A stretch of DNA of 64,000 bases from Steromphala cineraria (taxonomy: Eukaryota > Mollusca > Gastropoda > Trochida > Trochidae), in NCBI GenBank assembly GCA_916613615.1, contig OU744732.1, positions 49,994,227-50,058,226 on the forward strand. Reading direction: 5' to 3'. Below are positions 34,801 through 46,800 of this stretch, in pieces. Each line of letters opens with the position of its first letter. The stretch's first letter is position 1. The translations under genes were made by a program, and so were the position numbers. The notes below the pieces were generated by a model. That model was not told the DNA's origin. It saw nothing but the letters and a program-made list of their open reading frames with translations, and ran no database searches.

Positions 34801-37800
34801 CCAGTTTCGTGTGCTCCCCTTCGGCATCTCTACGGCGCCAAGGGTGTTCACCAAACTGATGCTGATCCCGGCTCAGGTTGCCAGATCGCAGGGCAGGTGC
34901 TGTCACCCGTACCTGGACGACTGGTTAATCAGGGCTTTGTCCCGCTCCGGGAATCAGGAGGCCACTCAGAGCATTTTGAACATTCTTCTTCGCCTGGGTT
35001 GGATAGTGAACTTAAAGAAATCAGACCTCGAGCCATCTCAAGATCTTGTTTTCCTGGGGGCCCGGTTCCAGACGGCGACGGGACTGGTTTCCCTTGCGCC
35101 GGACCGGGTGATCAAGGTCTCTCAGACCGCAGCTCTTTTTCTGCAGAGTCCCGCACATCCCGCACGATCGTGGCTTCGGTTGCTGGGGAATATGGCGGCG
35201 ACTGTGGATGTAGTCTGGCGAGCTCGCTTGCGCATGAGGCCAGTTCAGCAGGCACTGGCCCAGCTGTGGTCGCATGCCAGCAGTCTGGAGCAGTCAGTAG
35301 CCGTCCCCGAGTGGTTGTTGAGCCATCTCGAATGGTGGACGGAGGGGGGCAACTTGTCCAGGGGTATCCCATTGGACAAGCTTCAGCCGACAGCCACGGT
35401 TCAGACGGACGCTTCCCTCTCAGGTTGGGGGGGGGAGTCCTGGGGGACCACTCAGCCTCGGGCCTGTGGTCTCTGGACGAGTCCAAGTGGCACATCAATG
35501 TGTTGGAACTACGTGCTGTCAGGAAGGTTTTCAGTCAGTTCCTCCAGATGCTGACAGGTCAGGTGGTTCGTCTAGAAATGGACAACCAGACGGCCATGTC
35601 CTACATCCTCAAGCAGGGCGGTACAGTGTCTCCAGCGCTCCTTCAGGAGGCTTGGGAGTTTCTACACTGGTGCGATCTTTACAGCATTCGGGTAATTCCA
35701 GTGTACCTTCCAGGGGTGGACAATGTCAGGGCGGACGCCCTGTCTCGCCGAATCCTGGCACCTCACGAATGGATGCTCCACCGGGGGACATTCGAGGTTA
35801 TCTCCCAGTTGTACGGATCGTTCCAGGTGGATCTGTTTGCGTCCGGGAGGACGCACCAGACTCCGGTGTTCTGCTCCAGAATTCCAGACCCCCACGCTCT
35901 GGCGGACCGGCAAGGTTCTGTGGGCCTTCCCACCAGTTCCTTTGATTCCCAGAGTTCTGTCGCAGTTGGCCAGTCAGCCAGCACACCTCTTGGTGTTACT
36001 GGCACCGCTCTGGACAGCCCAGGCGTGGTTTCCATCGGTCCTCAAGTTTCTTATACGGCCTCCTGTACTGTTACCCTGTCGACCGTGTCTGCTGACACAG
36101 GAAGGGGCGCCACACCCGAACCCCAGCATCCAGTGGGTGGCTTGGCCTCTGTCAGGAGTCGCCTACAGGAGAGCGGAATTCCTGCACGAGTTGCAGATAC
36201 AATTCTGGCTTCGAGGAGGGATTCCACGAACATTCAGTACGAGGATAGATGGGCCTGCTATGCGCGCTGGTGTGGAAATAGAGGGCTTCTCAATCCCTTT
36301 TCTGCGGGTCTGATCCCGGTGCTGGAGTTTCTGCAGTCCAGGCTCGATGAGGGTCTGGCTGCTTTGACCGTTCGAGGTTATTCGACGGCAATCTCCGCAT
36401 TCCACGTTCCGGTGGACGGCACCGTGCTCGGTAGCCATCCCATGGTCCAGCGTTTCCTAGCGGGCGTGGACAGGATCCGTCCGCCTTTGCGGCGGGTCAG
36501 CCCGACTTGGGATCTATCATATGTACTGGATTGGTTGTCAGGTCCGTCTTTCAGGGACCTGGACAAAATATCACTTCAGCTGCTGACATGGAAGGCAGCC
36601 TTCTTGGTGGCGGTCACGTCCGGCAGGCGGGTAGGGGATATCCACGCGATGTCTTCCGATCCCGAGCTGACTGTCTTTCATAAAGACAGAGTCAGCATTA
36701 GACTGCCGGACTCGTACCGTTCGAAGGTGGCGCATTCGTTTCACGTAACGGCGCCCATTGAACTTCCAGCTCTGCTCCAGCCGGCTACGTCGGGAGCAAG
36801 GGCTTCAGTGCCGCATGTCTTGGACGTGCGTAGGACACTGAAGAAATATGTCCTAAGAACGAGGGATATCCGCAAAAGCAGCCAGTTGTTCTGCTGCTAC
36901 GGCAGGGGAAAGGCGGGTGATCCCGCCTCCAAACAGACTATTTCCAGGTGGATAGTCTCGACTATCTGCCTGAGTTATGCCCACAAGGGTCATCAACCTC
37001 CTGAGGGTTTGAAAGCTCACTCGGTTAGGGCGGTAGCGACCTCTAAGGCTTATGCTGCGTCCCTGCCTATTGAAGAGATCTGTTCGGCCGCTATTTGGAG
37101 CCGGCCGAGCACGTTCATTAAACATTACCAACTTGACATGCACTCCAGCGAGCGTGCTCGGTTTGGCAAGTCGGTTCTCTCCAGTGGGCAGGGGCGTGTA
37201 CCCTCTAGCTGATTGAGCTTTCGGTATATGTTATATAGGAGATTTTGTGATTTCCTTAGTGCCGTTGTTTTTAGTGTCGAAGTTAGCGGGTACTTGTCGT
37301 ACTAACCACTAACCACTAACCATTTGCACAGTTATTTCTTGAACTCTGGCAGAAATCACCCTCGGGTGTTTTTCTTTGGGGTTAACGTTACCTTTTCTAG
37401 AAGTCCCCTAGTAGCTTCTTTAAAAAGAAGGGGGGGGGGGAGGGACGTTTGATCTAAACTCTTACTTTTGCCGAGTTTATCGGTGTAAAGCCAGTTATTA
37501 CCCAGGGGTAGCCCTCCACGGTCATCACAAGTGGCAAGGTCACGTGACTTGGTGAGTGTGCTTTAATTCCTTGTGTCTTATTTTAATTATGGCAGACAGA
37601 ATTCCACTTCCGAAGATTAGTCTCTGGGAGTCTTCTTATGCAGTAAGTACCCCAAGGAGGATACCCTTCTGAAAAAGAATCGAACAAACCTGCAGAGGTT
37701 TCAGATTCTTTGAAGGGGATCCTCCTTGGGGTACGACCACCCACCTCCCCTTATTCTGTCTGGCTTTGGCTAGATTGATAAGAGGCAGGTTTAGAGTTAT

Positions 37801-40800
37801 CTGCCCCTGTCGCTAAGGACGCCGCTAGGGATAGGGCTTGATGCAGGGTGGTAACAACAGATAACAGAACACGTTTTTAACGATGTTTTGGTATTTTTTA
37901 ATTGTAAAAATAGTCACAACCTGTCATATAGCAAAAATACAGATTTTATGCAGTAAGTACCCCAAGGAGGATCCCCTTCAAAGAATCTGAAACCTCTACA
38001 GGTTTGTTCGAATTTTATCAAATATTGCCCATAAGGAGGACAAATTTTGAGAGTGAATACTGTATAACAGGTGGAACCCCTGTTTAAACTTACTTGATCA
38101 ACGACTGAATGAATATGAGATATTGAAATTATTTTGTTATCATTTTAATAGGAGGACTTCAGAAAGATTGCAGTCGAGCGGAAGGGGGAACAAAACTTTT
38201 TCACATCAGACATGATCAAATCCTGCATGAAGAAAGTGATTGCCGTCAACCTTCATCAAACCATTCAGGTATCTAACAGTCAAGTCCCTTTGACCAAAGT
38301 GCTAAATCTGTATACCACAGACAGTTATAGATAAGTGAAGTATTTTGGTAAGTTATGCAATTACTTTCTGTTAAAAAACACAAGTTTAGGGGACAGGTCC
38401 TTTCTAGAAGCCGCTCAATATGAAACTGTCACTGTTTTGGCAAATTACAAGATCATCATATAATAAATGATATATCTGTCAACCAAAACAAATACTATTG
38501 ACAGATGAGACAGATATATCTTCTATATAAATGCTTATATTGAGAACTGTGATACGTGAATTTATCTAACGAATACATATTTTAAAACAAATCGCTCAAT
38601 TTAAAATTAAAACTTAATTTTTAGCTCATCTGGCCTGTAAGGCCCGATGGGCTTATGGCATGGCATGGTGTCCGGCGTCCGTCCGTCCGTCCATCCGTCC
38701 GTCCGTAAACTTTGTGGAATTTCGACTTCTTCTCCAGAACCATAAGGCCTAGAAAGCTGAAACTGTGTGTACAGACTCCTTGGCTAGTGAGGATTATAAA
38801 TTGTAGCTTTGGTCGCCCTGTGACCCCTAATAAGGGCCACAGGGGCCACACCCTAAAAACCTATTTTCATCTTCTTCTCCAGAACCATAAGGCCTAGAAA
38901 GCTGAAACTTTGTGTACAGACTCTTTGGCTAGTGAGGATTATAAATTGTAGCTTTAGTGGCCCTGTGACCCCTAATAAAGGCCACAGGGGCCACGCCCTA
39001 AAAAACTATTTTCATCTTCTTCTCCTGAACCATAAGGCCTAGAAAGCTGAAACTTTGTGTACAGACTCCTTGGCTAGTGAGGATTATAAATTGTAGCTTT
39101 AGTGGCCCTGTGACCCCTAATAAGGGCCACAGGGGCCATGCCCTAAAAACCTATTTTCATCTTCTTCTCCAGAACTTTAAGGCCTAGTAAGCTGAAACTT
39201 TGTGTACAGACTCCTTGGCTAGTGAGGATTATAAATTGTAGCTTCGGTAGCCCTGTGACCCCAAATAAGGGCCACAGGGGCCACGCCCTAAAAACATATT
39301 TTTACCTTCTTCTCCAGAACCATAAGGCATAGAAAGCTGAAACTTTATGTACAGACTCCTTGGCTAGTGAGGATTATAAATTGTAGCTTTGGTAGCCCTG
39401 TGTCCCCTAATAAGGGCCACAGGGGCCACGCCCTAAAAACCTATTTTCATCTTCTTCTCCAGGACCATAAGGCCTAGAAAGCTGAAACTTTGTGTATAGC
39501 CTCTTTGAAGAGTGAGGAATATAAATTGTAGCTTTGGTGGCCCTGTGACCCCTAATAAGGGCCACAGGGGCCACACCCTAAAAACCTATTTTCATCTTCA
39601 TCTCCTGAACCATAAGGCCTAGAAAGCTGAAACTTTGTGTACAGACTCCTTGACTGGTGAAGATTATATATTGTAGCTTTGGTGGCCCTGTGACCCCTAA
39701 TAAGGGCCACAGGGGCCACGCCCTAAAAACCTATTTTCAAAGTCTTTTCCAGAAGCATTAGGCCTAGAAAGCTGAAACTTTGTGGACAGACTCCTTGACT
39801 AGTGAGGATTATGAATTGTAGCTTTGGTGACTCTGTTGCCCCTAATAAAGGCAACATGAACGTCTTTCAAATCTATTTTCATCTACTTCTCCTGAAGTAT
39901 AAGGCCTAGAAAACTGAAACTTGTCGCCTATACATATACTTAATTTTATGATTGGTGCCCCTGTGGCCTCTACAAAGGGGGAATCACATTGGCCACACTC
40001 TACAGCATAATTGATGATGAAGCCTGATGAGCTACAGAGCCAATGGCTCTATTTTATTATTATGCTTTAAATTAAGTCAGAACTTATAAAACATAATATA
40101 ACAATACAACCCCAAAAGTGTAATGTGACATGTATTGGATGCTATATGCTGGACAAATGTTTGAAAATGGTACGTCGCTACTGTCAAATAATTAAGTTGT
40201 TCATCCATAGAATAACTCTTGTCTTCCTGATGAATTGAGTGGTATCATTTTGTATATCATGATACCTATCATATCAAGACATATCTATATCTTCATAACT
40301 CTTGATTTGATTTTTGCTTAAATATTCAATCCATCTCAAACCTTTATTACTTCTTTAAGGTTGATGATGAGATGGAGATTAAGGCATACTATGCCGGTCA
40401 CGTCTTGGGTGCAGCCATGTTTCACATCAAAGTTGGACAACAGTCTGTCGTCTACACGGTAGGTTAATGTTGTCTGAATTATTTTGCAGTTGTATGATGA
40501 ATTGCATTTACTCCCTACAGATACCGCTCAAGTCCTAGAATCTTGATCTAAACTCTGTTGTTAAAAGAGCAGGTTTGGGCTCTCAGATAAATTTTCACCA
40601 AAAATTTAATAGAACATTTTTAAAGCCAAATTTGCGTAGAATTCAACATCCCAAATTATTGTGACTGTATTGATGTCATGGTTCATTAACAAAACATATA
40701 TCTGTGATGTCACTACAAAACAGCATTTTAATAATGAAATAAGCTTTTATCGCCCCCTAAACATGGATAGGTGATAAAAGACTTGCCTTAGAATTAACGG

Positions 40801-43800
40801 ATATCTGTAATTTTCAACTGATTGTATTCAAGCCTGAATTTTCAAAATTATGATCCTGGTGTAATATTCTATATATTTATCACTTTCCAGGGTGACTACA
40901 ACATGACCCCTGACCGCCATCTTGGAGCGGCCTGGATCGACAAATGTCGGCCTGATCTTCTCATCTCGGAGTCAACGTACGCTACAACTATCCGTGACTC
41001 TAAAAGATGTCGGGAGAGGGACTTCTTGAAGAAAGTCCATGATTGTGTTGAGAAGGGAGGAAAGGTCAGTTAAATTTTGGTCATAACATTAATCGTTAAA
41101 TATCAAATATTAGTGTATACGATGATTTATAGAGAAGGAAACTATGAAGGATTCTTTTTCATATGTTCATATTTTTGTCAGTGAGTTCTGGAGATACAGC
41201 TAACATTTTACATTGTATTGATAACCTTGCAAAGATCTTGTTAACTATCCATTTAAAAACTGGAGTAAGTACCATATTACCGGTAAGTAATGTGACTGCT
41301 TTCTTTTAAACATTCAAATGCAAGAAAGTTTCTCTTGTATTGGGTGCCAAACGGGACTTTAATCGCTATTTAGTAAGCTTACTAAATGAATTAGTAAGCT
41401 TACTAATTAATTTAGTAAGCTTACTAATTCTCTTCTTATTTGATGATTTAGTAAGCTTACTTAATCACATCCGGGTTGTTGAAATGTAAATCAATGACTG
41501 CTCCCTAGAACAAAAGAAAGTATTGTACATTTTGGATATTAAAACCGTGAATAAGAAATTTAATTTACCATTTTTGATAGTATTTTTGAATAAGGAAGGA
41601 TTTTACTTTTTTTTAAATGTGATACGAGCGAACTCTCGAAATTGCGATCATGAACCGTCTGAAGAGTAGGAACAGAATAGTTGTCCTATTTTCGTTCAGA
41701 CACTCAAACAACTGTTTTTGATGAAATATCATACCTTCATGATATTCATATGTCATCTTTGAACCAAAAAATCATACAAATTAACTTTGAAATCAAATCC
41801 CTTTGCGAAACCATTGACAAACACCGATAGACAATATTGCTATCTTTTTCAAAGGGAGATAACTCGAACTAAACCTAGTGACACGGGCGCCAGCAAATGT
41901 AATGTGTTACTGATACTTTCTGCTCTATGATGAGAGAGGCGATCCACGATAAAATATATATAAAATAGATTTAAGAACCATATACGCACAAAATGTTTGA
42001 ATCTTAGTTTGACAAAAGCTTCTGTAAGTGCCGTTCGTTTTTGTCAAAATATTCCCGCCATTTTACCACGTGGTGGGGAGAAATCATTATTTCAAACTTA
42101 GAAACATATTTTCAAAAGCATTTAGTAAGCTTACTGATTCGGCCGATTTAGTAAGCTTATTAAATGAATAAGTAAGCTTACTAAATGGACCGAATTAGTA
42201 AGCTTACTAAATGGACCGAATTAGTAAGCTTACTAAATGAATTAGTAAGCTTACTAAATCGTTTTGAATTAGTAAGCTTACTAATTCGATTTAGTTAGCT
42301 TACTAATTCGATTTAGTAAGCTTAATAATTTGAATTAGTAAGCTTACTAAATTGATTTGAATTAGTAAGCTTACTAAATATCTGCCCGAATTAGTAAGCT
42401 TACTTATTTGATTTAGTAAGCTTACTTATTTGATTTAGTAAGCTTACTTATTTGATTTAGTAAGCTTACTAAATAGCGATTTAAGTCCCGTTTGGCACCC
42501 CATACTCTTGAGAATCTACAGTTCTTTGGATTTGATTCTCAGTCTTTTAATATGTATTGAGAGACTTGAGATGACGTCAACGTACCCAGTTCTTGCCCCC
42601 ATCTTATTAATCCTCGATATATTTGAAAGAAAGGGTACATGAACATCATCAGTAATTAACATCACAAAGCTTGGGCATGTCTAAGAACTGAGCTTACAGT
42701 CTTATGACATTGCAAAGTAATGATGATAACGTCAAAAGGTGATGACTTCATTGTTCAAGGTGCCTGATTACATTTATTATTAAGACATGTATGTTCGTTT
42801 GTTGACAACTTTTTGAAAATGATTTTGGATGATAAAAAATCTTAACCTTGTGTCCTCAGATATCAAATATCAACACTCGTTGATTGAAGTAAAACTACTA
42901 CAGATGGCCTTGGATAAGTGTAATTTAATTAACACTCGTTGATTGAAGTAAAACTACTTCAGATGGCCGTGGATATTTGTAACTTTTAATCAATTTGTGT
43001 TTAACGCTGTTTAACAGTCATTTTTTTAAGCTACCAAAAAAGTGCAAAGTATATTGTTCGTTATTAACCTTGCAGGTATTGATACCAGTTTTTGCCAAGG
43101 AGTTGTATATCAGTAATTTTTTAATTACCAACAAAGTTCAATAATGGACCGATGTATATTGTTCCTTATGAACCTTGCAGGTGCTGATACCAGTGTTTGC
43201 CCTGGGTCGGGCCCAGGAGTTGTGCATCCTGCTGGAGACGTACTGGGACCGCATGAACCTCAAGGCTCCGATCTACTTCTCACTCGGACTCACCGAGAAG
43301 GTGAGGATACTGTACATCATAAACTGAATGGTCAGGGAATGCTAGTCACGTGGGTAGGTTGAGCAGGTGCAGAAGAAATGGTAGTCGAGAAGGTGAGGAT
43401 ACCATCCATCATAAACTGAATGATCAGAGAATACTAGTTACATGGGTAGGTTGAGCAGGTGCAGAAGAAATGGGAATAGCATGATTCAGGAGGATATCAT
43501 TGCTATTTTGGATTTGGAAGAGATGGTTGAATTAATGTGTATGAAATAAGGGCAAAGATGTAACTTACCTATAATCTATTTCTTATCTTTACAAATGAAA
43601 AGTCTCATGACCTGAAGTATTTTGTATTTATGCCATCTCTAATAGAAAAAAGCTGACAGTAGGCTATATCGCCCAACAAATGGGAAAAGTGGGAAATATA
43701 TATGTGATAATAGTTTTAAATATAGGGAATATCTGTCTTCTCTTGACAATTACCATGTTTATCTCATCTAGTGAGGTAGAAGTTTTGTGTTTTTATGAGT

Positions 43801-46800
43801 ACATGTTGACCTTTTTTATCTCACAAGTTAAGATAAAAATCAATGGTATTTGTCAAGAAATGACAGAAATTCTGTTTATGATATAATTAAATCCTTCTTA
43901 TTCCGCAAAAATTTGCCAATTTCATGTTGAGCGGCCCCTTGGAAGAGCCTGTTGTCAAAAGGAGTTCATATTTATATCTTCAATATATATATATTTCCAG
44001 GCCAAGCATTACTACAAGCTGATTAAGACCACATAGTCAGAGTCTCTGTATTTGACATGTCAATCTTCAACTCTTAAACATAGCTCAGTACCTAATGACT
44101 TGCTGGGCCAATGTCTCCCTTTTTGGAATAAATATGACAACTGATATTGACAGAAAATTGTCACATTTCTGACGTTTCTGTCCTGTTTCAGGCCAACCAC
44201 TACTACAAGTTGTTCATCACATGGACCAGCCAGAAGATCAAGAAAACCTTCGTGCAGAGAAACATGTTTGAATTCAAACATATCAAGGTCAGTTTTATGA
44301 AGATTTCTTCCAGTGATTCAAGTGGCCGATCTATCAGTGTTCCGGCCACCATTTTAATTTGTGTGAAAATGACATAAAAAACAGTACCCATGGTTTGCTT
44401 GTTCCACCCGTTGCTCACAGGTTTCACCGCAATACATAGCCACAATGATGTTTCCCTGCAATAATACTAGCAGCCACGATATATGTGAAATGCTCTTGAA
44501 AGCGGTGATAAACCCCATATCACCAGGCTTTTCACACTCATAGTGCCGATGACTGGCTTCACTTCTCATTGTTGTCCTTTTGTACGTGTGTGCTCTTCTT
44601 TAACAAGTTGTCAAATGTAAATCAATAAAACTACTTTCAAAAGTAACATGTTTCAGCTGGATTGTGTAAAAATCTGGTTCTAATAACATACATGTCCTAA
44701 CTGGTATGTCCCTTTGAATTTGGTTTCCACAATTATATCCCCGATATAACTGTCTCTTTAAACCTTGCCTGCTAGTTTTGTTGAGATGTGACAATAAAGC
44801 AAGAATCTTGATATTTAATCTGATGATATATGTATCGTGATAAGATATCTTTATTGTGATATGGGTTGTTGACTTTATCATTGCATACTTACGGTAACCA
44901 AAAGTGTTTTTTTTTTTCATTAATACCCTAAAAAAGAGCAATGTGGCATATACTGTGTGTGTTTTATTTTTCAGCCATTTGACCGATCATACATCGAGAA
45001 CCCCGGTCCGATGGTCGTGTTTGCAACACCAGGAATGTTGCATGCCGGTCTATCACTTCAAGTATTCAAAAAATGGGCACCAAATGAAAACAATATGGTG
45101 GGTATACATGTCATTTGTCCATATATTTTCAACTTTATCTTATTCCATAAATTTCCAGAAAGCAAACTTTTCTAAGGTCCATCTGTACTCCCATATTAAA
45201 CTTGAAATAAACATAAACTCAAATAGTCACTCCATAAGTCACATATGCAAAACTATATAATAGAGTTATTTGATATAGAAGCACAACCTTTGCTGAAAAT
45301 TCATGTAAAAGCTGTTCAGTTCAGTATTGTGACAACAAGAAAGTATAAATATGAATATTATCAAAAACTGGAGAATGATGCACGTCAACATGTCAAATGA
45401 AATTTTGGAATCTTGTCTGAAGCTACAAGATCAACAAAAAAATTTAGTTTTTCTTGGTTATATAAGAAAGGTTGATGTGAGCTTGACATGTGAATTCAAT
45501 TTTTCCAACAAGGCATATTTTCATTGATTCATTTTTTCAATACAATCACTCGATGATATTATGTTTTATGTTCAACAGGTGATAATGCCCGGGTACTGTG
45601 TGGCAGGAACTGTGGGACATAAGATCCTGAATGGAGTTCGCAGACTAGAAATGGAGAACAAACAAACAGTAAGTTATTAGAATTTTTCAAGTAGAGGATA
45701 TCCGCCCTCCCTAATGAAGCTTATGTAACACCCTATTTGTTGTTCAAAATTAGAATCTTCCAAAGAGTTGATATCCTCCCCCTCTAATAAAGCTTTGGAA
45801 ACACCCTATTTGTTGTTCAAAATTAGAATCTTCCAAAGAGTTGATATCCTCCCCCTCTAATAAAGCTTTGGAAACACCCTATTTGTTGTTCAAAATTAGA
45901 ATCTTCCAAAGAGTTGATATCCTCCCCCTCTAATAAAGCTTTAGAAACACCCTATTTGTTGTTCAAAATTAGAATCTTCCAAAGAGTTGATATCCTCCCC
46001 CTCTAATAAAGCTTTGGAAACATCCTTGTTTGTTCAAAATTAGAATCTTCCAAAGAGTTGATATCCTCCCCCTCTAATAAAGCTTTGGAAACATCCTTGT
46101 TTGTTCAAAATTAGAATATTTCAAGAAGAGGATATCCTCCTTCCCTAGGCATAAGGCATAAAAAAACATCTTTTTTTTAAACACCACAAATCTTTGACTT
46201 TAAGTCTTTGTTTGTAGAGAATAAATTTTATGAACCAATCTTACATTACCTTCTTAACCATGCAATAACTCTCCTGCAAAACTTCAACTTTAAGCAAGTT
46301 TTATGCTTTGAAAGTGTTTTCTTCTTACAGTAAACCCTTGAATAACTACCTGCCTTGAATAATTGCAGGGTTTATGCCCCTCTTGAAATAATTAATCACC
46401 TGCCTCGAGTAATTGCTGTGGTAACAAGTTGTGGATAAAACATGATCCTTGGGCATTACTAACAATAAAGAATATTTGCCTGCGGAGAGGAAATCCCAGG
46501 CGGAACAAGTTCAAACGACAAAATTCCTCAAAATGACCTAGTTATCCACCATAACTCAAGGATTAACGGTACTTTACTTAACTTCTTTGAGAGGCATTTT
46601 AGAAGCAGGTTTGATGAAGAAGAACAAGTTTTTATGGATAATCAACTTCTTTATTTCATGAAATGCAACGTTTTTTGTATAGATAACTTGCTTGAAAACG
46701 GTGTTAGCATCTACACCGTAATGTCACATTTCATGCAATTAAGAAGTTGATTATCCATAAGAACTTGTTCTACTTAACCTCACCAGACATTTCACTAGTC

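Larger units (their letters stand above)
31526..38011 (+). mobile_element. DIRS-type tyrosine-recombinase retrotransposon in INTS11 intron 4
   Basis: A 6.5-kb element in the gene's sense direction. Inverted terminal repeats are 31526-31745 and 37772-38011, nearly identical over about 200 bp (for example CCTCCTTGGGGTACTTACTG and its complement). At about 37638-37735 lies an internal complementary region joining, in one stretch, the complements of both outer ends (AAGGAGGATACCCTTCTG, then TTGAAGGGGATCCTCCTTGG). This is the signature used by DIRS elements to rebuild their ends through a circular intermediate. ORFs follow the DIRS order: gag-like, RT/RNase H, tyrosine recombinase. The near-identical repeats and long open frames suggest a young insertion. 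Confidence 0.95.

Noticed and set aside
34795..35435. First 210 residues of the 805-residue plus-strand frame as a separate protein
   Set aside because: This part overlaps the RT domain, whose motifs are clear in the other frame. RNase H sense begins only after the G9 run.
41369..42475. CRISPR-like array
   Set aside because: The repeats are perfect palindromes with 4-12-bp spacers of irregular length inside a TIR element in an animal intron; there are no unique spacers and no cas genes.
44600..44941. 113-residue minus-strand open frame in INTS11 intron 9
   Set aside because: Intronic, AT-rich, without recognisable similarity; chance length in AT-rich DNA is enough.
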